DNA of 35,017 bases, from NCBI GenBank assembly GCA_913063265.1, contig CAJXZG010000057.1:1-35017 (forward strand). Direction: 5' to 3'. Below, piece after piece: positions 7,023 to 16,306 of the stretch. The notes under the pieces were generated by a model. It searched no databases, had not been told where the DNA came from, and saw nothing but the letters and a program-made list of their open reading frames with translations. Within the stretch, counting starts at the first letter, position 1, and every line of letters starts with the position of its first letter. A program made the position numbers and the translations under genes. Source of the stretch: an uncultured Prolixibacteraceae bacterium. GTDB lineage: Bacteria; Bacteroidota; Bacteroidia; Bacteroidales; Prolixibacteraceae.

Positions 7023-7931
7023 TTATTTGTATAAATCAATATAATCCTGGTTGTTTAAATAATCAAAACTTTTCTGAACACTAACCAGGGGTTCAAAATT
7101 GTAACGTTCAACTTCTACAATTCCATATTCCGCACCTGCTTTTTCACGTTGAGCAAATACTGAAGCAAAATCCATTTTACCGCTTGCGCCCAGTTCTGCT
7201 TCGTCTTTAATATGAAATAGTTCAAAACGGCCGGGATATTTTTCGAAATAATCCAATGCATTTTTTCCACCATGATCAATCCAGTATAGGTCTAACTGGA
7301 ACATCACTTTTGCAGGATCGGTCAATTCAAGCATCCAGTCGTAAACCGGTTTACCTTCAAACTCAGTAGTGTATTCTCTGTCGTGGTTATGGTATCCAAA
7401 ACGGATTCCGGCAGCATTACATTTTTCACCAACAGCATTAAAATATTCGCAATATAGTTTTAATCCTTCAAGGCTTTCGTAACCAGTTCCGCCCATAAAA
7501 GGTTGAACAATCCATTTCACGCCTGCAGCTTTGTGTGCTGCTATACAAACATCCCACCAGGCCATAAGTTCGTCCCATTTTTCTTTCGACTGAATAGCCT
7601 GTCCGGTATGTGCACCTAAAAAATCCAAACCATTGCTTTCGCAAAGATTCTTAAATTCTACAGGATCCATCCCGTAAATTTTTCCATCTCCATAACCGGC
7701 TGTTTCAACAAATCCGTAACCCATTTCTCCAACGGCAGCCAGAACAGAAGGAACATCTTTTCTGATTGTATCTTTTACCGACCACAATTGAAGTCCGATG
7801 TATTTTTCAGCAACCGCACTCTTTTCTTCCGTTGCAGCTTTTTTAGGTGCAGAGTTGCAAGCAACAAATCCTAACAGCATAAACGCTGATAAGCCAGCAA
7901 CAACTAATTTTTTAAGATTGATTTTTTTCAT
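7023..7931 (-). CDS. Lipoprotein sugar phosphate isomerase/epimerase-like TIM barrel (AP endonuclease 2 fold)
   Basis: A 302-residue protein with a lipoprotein signal (MLLGFVAC, Cys25) followed by a linker rich in Lys, Ala and Glu, then the xylose-isomerase-like barrel: YIGLQLWSVKDTIRKD, MGYGFVETAGYG, GAHTGQ, FGYHNHDREY, MFQLDLYWIDHGG and ELFHIKD. The HNH, QLDLYW and HIKD elements are the usual divalent-metal and sugar-binding strand ends of this family. The protein probably acts on a carbohydrate at the cell surface or in the periplasm. Many such secreted members have no confirmed substrate, so the reaction is unknown. No neighbours of the same pathway are visible. Confidence 0.8.
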   Translation of the reverse strand: MKKINLKKLVVAGLSAFMLLGFVACNSAPKKAATEEKSAVAEKYIGLQLWSVKDTIRKDVPSVLAAVGEMGYGFVETAGYGDGKIYGMDPVEFKNLCESNGLDFLGAHTGQAIQSKEKWDELMAWWDVCIAAHKAAGVKWIVQPFMGGTGYESLEGLKLYCEYFNAVGEKCNAAGIRFGYHNHDREYTTEFEGKPVYDWMLELTDPAKVMFQLDLYWIDHGGKNALDYFEKYPGRFELFHIKDEAELGASGKMDFASVFAQREKAGAEYGIVEVERYNFEPLVSVQKSFDYLNNQDYIDLYK

Positions 7932-8065
7932 TCGTTTATAATTTTAAATTTTGGTTTTAAGATTCAATTTTTGTTTTCCAGTCCAAAAATATTCATTCAA
8001 ATCTGTTTATGAAATAATTTATGTACTTTTTGTTTCATAAACACTGGTTCTTAATGCTTAATATT

Positions 8066-8073
8066 TAATTTTG
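8066..8073 (+). promoter_or_regulatory. -7 box upstream of the EamA transporter
   Basis: TAATTTTG (8066-8073) matches TAnnTTTG exactly. No good TTTG lies 19-21 bases upstream. Use of this site would give a leader of about 110 bases. Confidence 0.3.
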
Positions 8074-8193
8074 CAGCCTCAATTTTCACAGATGAAACGA
8101 GCATGAATTTTAACTTGTCAAATTCACAAAAGGGCATGTTTAAATTCATCGCGAGTTACATAAGTTACAGATAATTACACACAATTTAAACTT

Positions 8194-9117
8194 ATGAAAA
8201 ACAAAGAATTCATAGCATTTGCCTCAGCCCTGGGTGCAGCTTTTTTTTGGAGCTTTTCGTTTATATGGTTTAAAATTGCCTATCTGGGCTATAATCCGGT
8301 TACAGTAGTAATTTTCCGTTTGGTTATCTCAGTGGTGCTGATTATGCTTATTGCTTCCTTATTAAAAAGGTTACAAAGGCCTTCGAAAAAAGATTTGGGC
8401 CTGTTTGCACTCATGGCATTTTTTGAACCTTTTATTTATTTTCTGGGCGAAAGTTATGGTTTAAAATATGTTTCATCCACTGTGGCAGCAGTTATTGTGG
8501 CTACAATTCCGCTTTTTTCTCCAATATTTGCCTGGTACTTTTTTAAAGAGAAAGTAAAAACCATGAACGTGGTAGGACTTGTATTTTCATTTATTGGTGT
8601 GGGTTTGGTGGTATTAAACGGTTCTTTACGATTTGATGCTTCACCTCTTGGTGTGGGTTTGGAATTTATCGCGGTGCTGGCAGCTATATCATATTCAGTA
8701 ATTTTAAGGAAACTGGTTTTTAAATACAATACCATGTCGATAATTGCCTGGCAAAATTTAATTGGTATTATATATTTTCTTCCGGTTTGGCTGATTCTGG
8801 ATTTTAAGGATTTTGTCAACCGTCCGTTTCATCCCGAGGCCTTCCGTGCAATAGTATTACTGGCAATATTTTCATCGACACTGGCCTTTGTGTTTTTTAC
8901 CCAAAGTATTCGAAAAATAGGAATTACCCGTTCCAATTCGTTTATCAATTTAATCCCTGTATTTGTTGCTGTCTTATCTTTTTTTATTTTGAATGAAGAA
9001 ATTAATGCGCAAAAAATTTCAGGGATTTTGGTCGTGGTACTGGGTCTATTTATGGCACAAATTAAACCCAGGAAAAGAAGTAAAAAACAAAAGGGATTTG
9101 AAGTACACAATGCCTGA
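8194..9117 (+). CDS. EamA/DMT-family transporter
   Basis: This 307-residue protein has about ten predicted membrane spans in two homologous halves, each with the EamA pattern. The first half begins ALGAAFFWSFSFIWFKIAY; TIPLFSPIFAWYFFKEKV and GLVFSFIGVGLVVLNGSL are typical. The second half has AISYSVILRKLV and LIPVFVAVLSFFILNEEINA. It belongs to the drug/metabolite transporter superfamily, inner membrane, substrate not assignable (amino acids or metabolites in known relatives). The C-terminal tail is basic (KPRKRSKKQKG). The gene stands alone between a divergent isomerase-like gene and a palindromic repeat. Confidence 0.9.
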   Translation: MKNKEFIAFASALGAAFFWSFSFIWFKIAYLGYNPVTVVIFRLVISVVLIMLIASLLKRLQRPSKKDLGLFALMAFFEPFIYFLGESYGLKYVSSTVAAVIVATIPLFSPIFAWYFFKEKVKTMNVVGLVFSFIGVGLVVLNGSLRFDASPLGVGLEFIAVLAAISYSVILRKLVFKYNTMSIIAWQNLIGIIYFLPVWLILDFKDFVNRPFHPEAFRAIVLLAIFSSTLAFVFFTQSIRKIGITRSNSFINLIPVFVAVLSFFILNEEINAQKISGILVVVLGLFMAQIKPRKRSKKQKGFEVHNA

Positions 9118-9150
9118 ATAGTTTTGTCTCGGATGATATTTGTTAACGAT

Positions 9151-9249
9151 TTACCCCCTGTTTCCGTCAGGCTCCGTTAGTTAACGGACCACTGACTCCA
9201 ACTGTCCCCCTGAATTCAGGGGGACAGTGGAGGCCGCAACGGGGGGTAA
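9151..9249. repeat. Palindromic intergenic repeat (REP/MITE-like)
   Basis: The ends TTACCCCCTGTT (9151-9162) and AACGGGGGGTAA (9238-9249) are complementary apart from one G:T pair. Inside are a perfect 28-bp palindrome (9201-9228, centred on TGAATTCA, with arms starting ACTGTCCCCC) and a smaller one, CCGTTA-GT-TAACGG. The GC-rich element stands out from AT-rich flanks and is about 30 bases from both neighbouring genes. No transposase is present. It resembles the short mobile palindromic repeats found between genes in this phylum, but only one copy is in the window. Confidence 0.7.
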
Positions 9250-9292
9250 TGCAAAATATATGACGAGCAAGAGGAAAATTTGAGAAATTAAA

Positions 9293-9796
9293 ATGGAAAA
9301 AGTAAACTATAAATCACCTGAAGAGCTTAAACTGCTTACCGATAAAAACAGGCAGGAAACCAATGCTTTGGTTAAAAGGCTCAAAAAGAAAAAGCCCAAA
9401 AACCTCGATGATATGGTTCATGAATTACACGAAGAAGCTTTTTCGGAATTTGATTGTCTCGACTGCGCCAATTGTTGTAAAACGATTGGGCCGCGATTAA
9501 TCGATAAAGATATTGAGCGCCTGGCCAAACATTTGAAAATGAAAGTTTCCGATTTTATGGAGCAATACATTTTAACCGATGAAGATGGCGACTATATTTT
9601 TAACACACACCCATGCCCTTTTTTATTGCCCGATAATTATTGTATGGTTTATGAAAGTCGTCCACGGGCATGCAGAGAATACCCGCATACCGATAGAAAA
9701 CGTTTTTACCAGATACTTCCCCTTTCTTTTAAAAACTGCGAAACCTGCCCGGTGGTTTATGATATTTTTGAGGAATTGAAAAAGAGGGATTGGTAA
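9293..9796 (+). CDS. YkgJ-family cysteine-cluster protein
   Basis: This is a 167-residue cytoplasmic protein of the YkgJ / CxxCxxCC group. It has a helical Lys-rich N-terminus, then FDCLDCANCCKTIGPR with Cys55, 58, 61 and 62, then HPCPFL (Cys108), YCMVYESRPRACREYPH (Cys117 and 127), and KNCETCPVV (Cys149 and 152). These cysteines probably bind an iron-sulfur cluster or zinc. Known members have no agreed reaction. The start is an ATG with GAGGAAAA about 20 bases upstream. It follows the palindromic repeat by 43 bases and is not clearly in an operon. Confidence 0.85.
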   Translation: MEKVNYKSPEELKLLTDKNRQETNALVKRLKKKKPKNLDDMVHELHEEAFSEFDCLDCANCCKTIGPRLIDKDIERLAKHLKMKVSDFMEQYILTDEDGDYIFNTHPCPFLLPDNYCMVYESRPRACREYPHTDRKRFYQILPLSFKNCETCPVVYDIFEELKKRDW

Positions 9797-9925
9797 CTTC
9801 AGTTAGTCTTATAAAAGTATTTTAAATCTTTCAATACTCCCCAACTTGATGTCACAATTTTTGATTTCAAGATTTCAAATTCTTTTGGGATAATTTGAAC
9901 ATAAGTATTTTAGTAATCAGAAAAT

Positions 9926-12526
9926 TTACATGGGGCTAATACTAACCGGTCCCATTAATCCCGCATCCCGAATCTCCCATTCCGAGGCATCAAATGTCTG
10001 ATAATCGATATTTACAAAATTAATGTCGTAAAACCTTCGCCATTCTACTTCCCGTTGGTCCAAATCGCGGATTCGGTTGGCGGCAATGTTGGTTACTTCT
10101 ATCTGCAGTAAATTGGAGCCTTTTTGCAGGTTATCAACAAATACCTTAAACGATAGGCCTAATAAAGTGCCATAATCTTTTCCGTTTACATAAACACGGG
10201 CACAATCGAGTACCTTGCCTAAATCGATAAAACCGGCTGAAGCTCCGTCCCAGTTAAAATTAAGCGAATAGCGTGCCGTGCCTGCAAAACTTTTTGTTTC
10301 CGGATCATCCACATTGGTCCACGATTGAAGTTTTTCCATTTCAAAATTTCCGGGGTAAACCGGACCACCTTCCACAAACTCTACTTTCCATGTTTCATTA
10401 ATAGAAATAGTTTGTTTTTCTTCATAATAAAGATGAGGTTTTGCATTTGCTTTTTTCCCGGAAGCCCTGATAAATAGTATTTCTTCAGGATGCAACTGGA
10501 TTCTGATTTTGTTTCCCTGCTTTCCCGCAAGCGAAATATCACCGGTCATAGGATTCATAAAAACACAGGATTTATCGTCCGCATTTAAAGTAATCCATTC
10601 ATCTTTCATTTTTTGACTCATATTGAATACCAGATAACAGTCATCACCCTTCCAGTTCATTTTCAAAAAATGAAATCCTTTTTCCGATAAATCTGATTCA
10701 CCGTAAACTCCTTTTTGTTTGAGTATTTTTAATGTTTCACCTCCATTGTCAGAATTAATATCCTTTTTCAGGTTGGAAAGAATTTGTTTTCTTTTTTCAA
10801 GTTCAAACATTCCGGGAACACTTTCGGGAAGGTTTTGGTCAAAAATAACCAAGGCATTTTCCTCTGTAATTCCAACCAGTTTTTCCATGGTTTCAACCGG
10901 AATATAACCGGTTTGAGGAATAACAATCGCTTTGTAAACTGAATTGCCTTCTGTTACAATTTTTCCATTTTCCAGTTTGATATTTTGGATTTGTTTATCA
11001 GAAACATAATCAAAAGTGTAACCTGCTGCCATTAATTTTTCTGAGAGTTCAGAAATCGGATGCGAAGTAAACCAGCCGGCGTCTTTATTTACCCCAAGAT
11101 GATTAAATATTTTTCCTTCACTGGCTGTCACATCAAAATAAGGCCAGTAAATTAATAAATCGGCTTGGGGTGTTGCTTCCTGTAAAACGGACTGGGTTCG
11201 TTCGATATACTTAAACAAGGCTGGCATTTCCCTCCAAATCGGATTTCGGTTGTTTAACTGGGTAGAGGCATAAAACAGCCAGCCTGGCCATTGGGCATCA
11301 GCCGGAGAATAGCAGGTGCCATGAAAAAATATGTGGTTTACACCGGCCAGGAAAAAACGGTTGGTGGCTTTTACAAGTTCTGTTGGAGTTACAGTCCAGT
11401 GCTCATCGAGCCAGGTATAACTTTCTGATGAAACCAGTTTTTGCCCCTTAACATGTGCTGCCGAAGAAGCAAATTTGTTGACAAAAATATCAGGTGATCC
11501 CTGGTTTAGACGCTGAAAAATTTCAGTTTCCGGAATATCGCAGGCAGCATACAAATCGAGAATATTTCCGGGTGAACCGTGCGCCTGGTTGCGATTCAGA
11601 CTTTGATGCCCGTTTGCCCATTCTGTCATTGGTTGAATAAACGATTCAAGAACCAAATCAGATAAAGTCTGACGGTAATCTGATTTAACGCGGGCAATAA
11701 GTTCTGCATCTCTGCATTCAGAATCAAGGGCATGAAGATATTTTTCCAGTTTATAACCACGCCGGGTTTCAAACTGGCTTAAAAAATCAGTGGTAAAATC
11801 TCCGGTATATTCAAACGAATCGTGGAAAAAACAACGAATTTTTCCGTTTTCGATCCCCAGTCTTTTCCAAAATTCTTTCAAATACCAAATGGTAATATCC
11901 TCGTTAAAAGTATCGATGGCCCAACCTTCACCTCCATTCGCCGGACGTTTTACTTTATCCCTGCTTTTAATCCGTAAAGCCACAAATATCGTCCCGTTGG
12001 TTTTGGCTAAAAAAGGCTTGTCAATTTCTAAAACTTCAGCTAATCCATTCTCCGGTAGAAATGTTGCACATGCTGCATCCTGATAATCTTTTAAAATGTT
12101 GATTTTATCTCCTGATTTCAGTTTTCTTTTTTCGATTTTGATGTTCCACAAACCCTTTTCGCGCGGAACAAAAGGACCGCCGTTGCGCCATCCACTTCCG
12201 GCAGGTAAATCAACTCCCAGTCCTAAACGACTGGCTTCTTCAGCGGTGTAATTGATAATTGTGTTAAACTGCGGTGACAAAAATTCTATAGTACGATCTT
12301 CTTCTCCTTTTACTCCATAAATAGGGGTGATTTCAACACCTCCAATACCCATTTGAGCAAACTCTGTCAACTCACGTGATAAATTTTCCTTATCAACTCC
12401 ATTGTTCATCCACCACCACCGGGTCCATGGTTTAGATGTTTGGGTGGCTTCAGGCCAATTGGTTTCAACATGAGAACAGGAAATCCCCAAAAGCAAAAGA
12501 AGTAAAAAGTACCAACTCAATTTCAT
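9926..12526 (-). CDS. Lipoprotein glycoside hydrolase, GH106-like (alpha-L-rhamnosidase-type)
   Basis: An 866-residue secreted protein with a lipobox (LLGISC, Cys17). Residues about 33-60 read KPWTRWWWMNNGVDKENL, followed by MGIGGVEITPIYG and LGLGVDLPAGSGWRNGGP, the N-terminal barrel strands of the GH106-like family (alpha-L-rhamnosidases and relatives). The middle contains VSSESYTWLDEHWTVTP and GVNHIFFHGTCYSPADAQWP, typical substrate-side loops. The C-terminal 150 residues look like a beta-sandwich galactose-binding domain. The barrel would hydrolyse a terminal sugar, probably rhamnose, from plant or bacterial polysaccharide; substrate is inference. It is the second gene of a pair, 101 bases after the 1039-residue protein. 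Confidence 0.75.
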   Translation of the reverse strand: MKLSWYFLLLLLLGISCSHVETNWPEATQTSKPWTRWWWMNNGVDKENLSRELTEFAQMGIGGVEITPIYGVKGEEDRTIEFLSPQFNTIINYTAEEASRLGLGVDLPAGSGWRNGGPFVPREKGLWNIKIEKRKLKSGDKINILKDYQDAACATFLPENGLAEVLEIDKPFLAKTNGTIFVALRIKSRDKVKRPANGGEGWAIDTFNEDITIWYLKEFWKRLGIENGKIRCFFHDSFEYTGDFTTDFLSQFETRRGYKLEKYLHALDSECRDAELIARVKSDYRQTLSDLVLESFIQPMTEWANGHQSLNRNQAHGSPGNILDLYAACDIPETEIFQRLNQGSPDIFVNKFASSAAHVKGQKLVSSESYTWLDEHWTVTPTELVKATNRFFLAGVNHIFFHGTCYSPADAQWPGWLFYASTQLNNRNPIWREMPALFKYIERTQSVLQEATPQADLLIYWPYFDVTASEGKIFNHLGVNKDAGWFTSHPISELSEKLMAAGYTFDYVSDKQIQNIKLENGKIVTEGNSVYKAIVIPQTGYIPVETMEKLVGITEENALVIFDQNLPESVPGMFELEKRKQILSNLKKDINSDNGGETLKILKQKGVYGESDLSEKGFHFLKMNWKGDDCYLVFNMSQKMKDEWITLNADDKSCVFMNPMTGDISLAGKQGNKIRIQLHPEEILFIRASGKKANAKPHLYYEEKQTISINETWKVEFVEGGPVYPGNFEMEKLQSWTNVDDPETKSFAGTARYSLNFNWDGASAGFIDLGKVLDCARVYVNGKDYGTLLGLSFKVFVDNLQKGSNLLQIEVTNIAANRIRDLDQREVEWRRFYDINFVNIDYQTFDASEWEIRDAGLMGPVSISPM

Positions 12527-12627
12527 ATAAAGCCTAAATTTTTTGTTCGTATTAGTATTTATCTAAACAGTATTAATAGTTCAAGAATTTTATTCCCTTC
12601 AACAAATTTCTCTTTATTGTTTTCTGA

Positions 12628-15600
12628 TTAATCCATGGATTCCGGTTTAAACAATTCAAAATCTGTCATTAAACCATAATCGAGCAAATCGTATTCTTCA
12701 CCCGGAGGCTGAACCTCTGGAGCAAATTTAAAACTCCAGGGTGTTACTATGCCTCTGCGGCTTACATTGTGGTGTGGCCCTAAAATATTCTTGTTGCTTC
12801 CGTTAACCACAACTTCAATTTTATGTGTTCCATTGGTTAAAAATGTTGTAAATTCATTGGGTTCGGTCTGAATTATTCCGGCGTGTTTCCCATCAATATT
12901 AACTTCTGCAACAGTTCCTTTCCAATCGGGTAATTTGATGATGTAATTGGATTCAGATTCAACAGTAATATCTTTTGAATACGAAACCGTGTGTCCATAG
13001 AAAGGCATTCCCTGTTCTTTCCACGGACCAAAATCCAATTTGTTATTTTTTGTTATTTTCCATCCTTTTTCCACAGACTTAAGACTGAAATTGCCAAGAA
13101 TATAAATGGGCTCCAGTTCACAAAAAACAGAAAACGGAGAAGCATTTATTTCAACTTCATTTCTTCCTGTTTGTAAATAATCTCCAATTTCAAACACATG
13201 AAAATCGGGATCAAGCCAGCGTCTCCATTCGTGAGGATTTACAATTTTACCGTTTATTTTTACCGTATAAAGTTGTGCCCTTTCCACCACCATTTGTATA
13301 CTGTCGGTCTGAAATTCTTTGTCAATATAAAATGGGTAAACTACTTTAAAACCTGTACCGGGCCCAAAATTGTCGGCATCTACAAGTTCGGTTTTAAACT
13401 GACTTGAAGATACCCATGGATTATCAGGATAACCATGTTTTTGCCAGATATGATTTGCTGCTGAATAATAATACATAGGTTCCTTCCTGAATTTTCCCAT
13501 GGTAAGTTCCACATAATCCAGCGTTAATACATTGGATTCAGGTATTTTGATTTTAGAAACATCAGCTTTTATCGATTCACGTTTTGTCGTTTTTTCTGTT
13601 TTGCTTTCCCCCTTATCATCGGAAATATAAAATAACTGACTACCCGCAGGATGAAGTGTAACTTTAAGTTCAACCATTCCTCCTTTGTTTTTAAAACTTG
13701 CAAGCTTAGCTTCTCCTGCAAATAAATCCAGATTAATTGCTGATTTGCCTTTTAATCTTACTGTAAACTCCGAAGTCTCGTTTTTATCGAAATTGGTTAA
13801 AAATAGAAGTTGACCATTTTCAAATTCACGACGGTGGTGAAAAATATTTCCTTTAATATGCTCCGGATTTTCAAATTCAATGTTTTTGTTTTTTGCCAAT
13901 TCTGAAAAGACTTTTTCACTTGAGAGGTCAAGAATGTACCAGTTATTATTTTTTTGTAAATCATCATATGACTGTTTGTTTCCATCAACAAATTGCATTT
14001 CATTGTTGATTTGTAATACCTTTCCACCTTTGGAAACAAATTCATTTAAAAGATTATAGGTCGTTTTATCCAGATTTTCTGTGCCGGGTGGGAGTATAAC
14101 AAGATCGTACGCCGCTTTATTGATAATAAATTTCTTTCCTTCTATTTTTCCATGATTTTTAATAATATTTTCGCATCCCAAATCATATTCAACCTGGTAT
14201 TTTTCAAGATTCACTAAAAATGGTTCAAATTGATTTTTGACTTTATACATCTCAGGATTTTCCCTGTCAACCGGATTGTAATACATCCAGGCCGTTGTTG
14301 TCGGTTCAATTACCAATATTTTATTTCGTTGAAAACCTGAAGAAAGTGCCAGAGAGAGGCGTGCAAAATAGTCGGTGTGATAACGAAAAACACCCCAGTA
14401 AGGAGAATGCGTTCCAAAGGATTGAGGAAAATCATGTTTGCGATCGCCTGCCAAAGAAATATAAGAAAGGTGCTGATTCATAAAATTTACACCTAGTACA
14501 TATTCCCAGTCTCCCAGTCGTTTCATGTCTTCAAAAGTAAGTTCCCAGCCGGCAGCACCATAAGTTTCGCTCAATGTTCTGTGTCTTTCAAACTGGTTGG
14601 CCACCGACGAAAGTTCTTTTACATTTCGAATGTTTCCAAATTGATCCGGCCTTTCATTTTCCGCATTAAAAAGCATGTCTATTCCGGGCTGCTGGTGCCA
14701 GGCATACATGGCCATATTATCGGGGCCTTCCTTCGGGCTTGGCCATCCATGTTCCCAGTAATGTCCGGTCCACAAAAGATTTTTTTCTTCTGTGTAAGCA
14801 TACCAGGGTTTGGCCCAGCGATCGATAAAAAGTTGCAAAATAGTTGACTGAAAGTTATGACGAATTTTTTTGTAATCACCGGTTTCTTCAATCAAAGACA
14901 TGATATGGGGCTGCAGTTTATACCCCCAGTGTTTTTCAAACTGTTCGTATAAATCGGGAGTGTATCTGATGGGGCCTGCCCTTCGGGTATTAGTATTGGG
15001 TTCATCTGTAAATACACCCGGGACTCTTTTACCAAATTCATGACCTATTGATTTTTCATAACCGGGCATTGTAATTTCTATAAATTTTTCAGTTACCCCC
15101 GGTTTTAACAAATCGATATAAGAGTAACCACCAAACCATTTCGAGCTTTCATAATCGTTTAAATCAAGTAAGCAGTACTCTCCTGTTTTCCCTTTCTCTT
15201 TTTCAAAATCTGAAGTGATATCAATCCATGAATCCTTTTCTTTTTTAAAAATATGAATAACCCTTTCTAAATTTTCCGGAATGATTAGTTTATCAACAAA
15301 GTGTGCTTGTAAAGCCACTCCTTCACTATTTGATTCAGGCATTTGAGCCGGAACATGTCCACCTGCAAATCCGCTGGGGAACGAGTTTTCGTCGTAAATC
15401 CAAAGGTTTAGGTCAAGTTCTTCTGCCTTTTTTAAAGCGTATTCAACCAGATTAAACCACTCTTCACTCAAATATTCAGTTATCATTCCGTAACGAGGAT
15501 GCAGGAATACTCCTCCAAATCCTTTTTCTCTATATTCAGTAAGTGTACGGTCGATATCTTCTTTTGAAACATCGTTATTCCAGACCCAAAAAGGAGCTGT

Positions 15601-15747
15601 TCTGTAATCTGCAGGAGGATTATTGAAATTTTCTATAAGCTGCTCATAATACTCAATTCGTACACCCGGTTGTACTTTCGGTATCTCAGTTTCTTTTTTA
15701 CATGAAAATAAAGTAAGAATAATAAGGATTTGAATAAGGTTCTTCAT
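12628..15747 (-). CDS. Large lipoprotein glycoside hydrolase related to GH106-like barrels
   Basis: A 1039-residue protein with a lipobox (LTLFSC, Cys16) followed by KKETE, an acidic/basic tail seen in exported Bacteroidota lipoproteins. Residues about 49-100 read RTAPFWVWNNDVSKEDIDRT, EKGFGGVFLHPRYGMI, and later LNLWIYDENSFPSGFAGGH, the barrel strands of a GH106-like or related family. VPGVFTDEPNTNTRRAG and GAAGWELTFEDMKRLGDWEY further on are likely active-site loops. Beta-sandwich domains occupy the C-terminal third. It is clearly larger than, and divergent from, the neighbour at 9926. The substrate is unknown; plausibly a rhamnose- or uronate-containing glycan. It is probably first in a two-gene transcript. 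Confidence 0.7.
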   Translation of the reverse strand: MKNLIQILIILTLFSCKKETEIPKVQPGVRIEYYEQLIENFNNPPADYRTAPFWVWNNDVSKEDIDRTLTEYREKGFGGVFLHPRYGMITEYLSEEWFNLVEYALKKAEELDLNLWIYDENSFPSGFAGGHVPAQMPESNSEGVALQAHFVDKLIIPENLERVIHIFKKEKDSWIDITSDFEKEKGKTGEYCLLDLNDYESSKWFGGYSYIDLLKPGVTEKFIEITMPGYEKSIGHEFGKRVPGVFTDEPNTNTRRAGPIRYTPDLYEQFEKHWGYKLQPHIMSLIEETGDYKKIRHNFQSTILQLFIDRWAKPWYAYTEEKNLLWTGHYWEHGWPSPKEGPDNMAMYAWHQQPGIDMLFNAENERPDQFGNIRNVKELSSVANQFERHRTLSETYGAAGWELTFEDMKRLGDWEYVLGVNFMNQHLSYISLAGDRKHDFPQSFGTHSPYWGVFRYHTDYFARLSLALSSGFQRNKILVIEPTTTAWMYYNPVDRENPEMYKVKNQFEPFLVNLEKYQVEYDLGCENIIKNHGKIEGKKFIINKAAYDLVILPPGTENLDKTTYNLLNEFVSKGGKVLQINNEMQFVDGNKQSYDDLQKNNNWYILDLSSEKVFSELAKNKNIEFENPEHIKGNIFHHRREFENGQLLFLTNFDKNETSEFTVRLKGKSAINLDLFAGEAKLASFKNKGGMVELKVTLHPAGSQLFYISDDKGESKTEKTTKRESIKADVSKIKIPESNVLTLDYVELTMGKFRKEPMYYYSAANHIWQKHGYPDNPWVSSSQFKTELVDADNFGPGTGFKVVYPFYIDKEFQTDSIQMVVERAQLYTVKINGKIVNPHEWRRWLDPDFHVFEIGDYLQTGRNEVEINASPFSVFCELEPIYILGNFSLKSVEKGWKITKNNKLDFGPWKEQGMPFYGHTVSYSKDITVESESNYIIKLPDWKGTVAEVNIDGKHAGIIQTEPNEFTTFLTNGTHKIEVVVNGSNKNILGPHHNVSRRGIVTPWSFKFAPEVQPPGEEYDLLDYGLMTDFELFKPESMD

Positions 15748-15776
15748 CTTTTTTAAATTGGTCGTTGGATTTCAAA

Positions 15777-15857
15777 AATAGTGAATTGAAACGGGAATAA
15801 ATAGTTTATGGCATTATGGATTTTAGTTTTATATGATATTCCCTTCAATTCACTATT
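15777..15857. repeat. Imperfect inverted repeat between divergent genes
   Basis: The left arm at 15777-15799 (AATAGTGAATTGAA, then ACGGGAATA) is complementary to the right arm at 15837-15857, with two extra bases in the left arm. The first 14 bases match perfectly. Weaker complementarity (TTTCAAAA against TTTTGAAG) extends it outward to about 15770-15870. It sits between the 1039-residue glycosidase and the small membrane protein, so it may be a regulatory site or a small repeat element. Confidence 0.55.
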
Positions 15858-15922
15858 GATACTTTTGAAGAAATAGAAAACTATGTTAATTTTAAATAGT
15901 TAAATCCTTTAAATTGAACATT

Positions 15923-16246
15923 ATGGGTTATATGGGATTTGGAATGCAACGCTGGATTACCACTTATAAACCAAAGCCATGGTTTGGAAGAAGAAAAAGG
16001 CCGGGCTCCGAATTCTCCGCTGAATTTTCTGATCGGGAGTTTACAGAAACATTTCACCTGGAGAAAAACAGTCTTGAAAATCTCAGAAAGAAAAAACCTA
16101 CAAAAAAATACCTGAATACGCTTCGCTCAAGGATGAAGAAAGAAGACCGAAAGAAGATGATTTTAGCTTCGATAATTATTTTTCTGATTGTTTTGCTTTT
16201 TGTTGTAGCCATAATATATATTGAAAATAAATTTGATTTGTTTTAA
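15923..16246 (+). CDS. Small C-terminally anchored membrane protein
   Basis: The 107-residue protein starts MGYMGFGMQRWITTYKPKPW and is strongly basic up to about residue 78, with many Lys/Arg. One hydrophobic span (about residues 79-100) and a short acidic tail, ENKFDLF, follow. I chose the ATG at 15923; a TTG at 15914 is also in frame. Proteins of this shape (a GFG-x-QRW start, basic linker, C-terminal anchor) are known only as hypotheticals in this phylum. Function is unknown. It lies 60 bases before porQ on the same strand, but porQ has its own promoter element. Confidence 0.6.
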   Translation: MGYMGFGMQRWITTYKPKPWFGRRKRPGSEFSAEFSDREFTETFHLEKNSLENLRKKKPTKKYLNTLRSRMKKEDRKKMILASIIIFLIVLLFVVAIIYIENKFDLF

Positions 16247-16270
16247 TACTTTCTGCTTATAATATTTAAA

Positions 16271-16278
16271 TATCTTTG
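16271..16278 (+). promoter_or_regulatory. -7 box of porQ
   Basis: TATCTTTG is a perfect TAnnTTTG. No clear -33 TTTG precedes it. The predicted start is near 16285, leaving a leader of about 22 bases. Confidence 0.45.
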
Positions 16279-16306
16279 GCGTTTTAGTGAAAATGGTTTT
16301 GTTCGA

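Noticed and set aside
9926..15747. A full polysaccharide utilisation locus
   Set aside because: No SusC/SusD-like pair or dedicated regulator is present next to the two glycosidases within the window.
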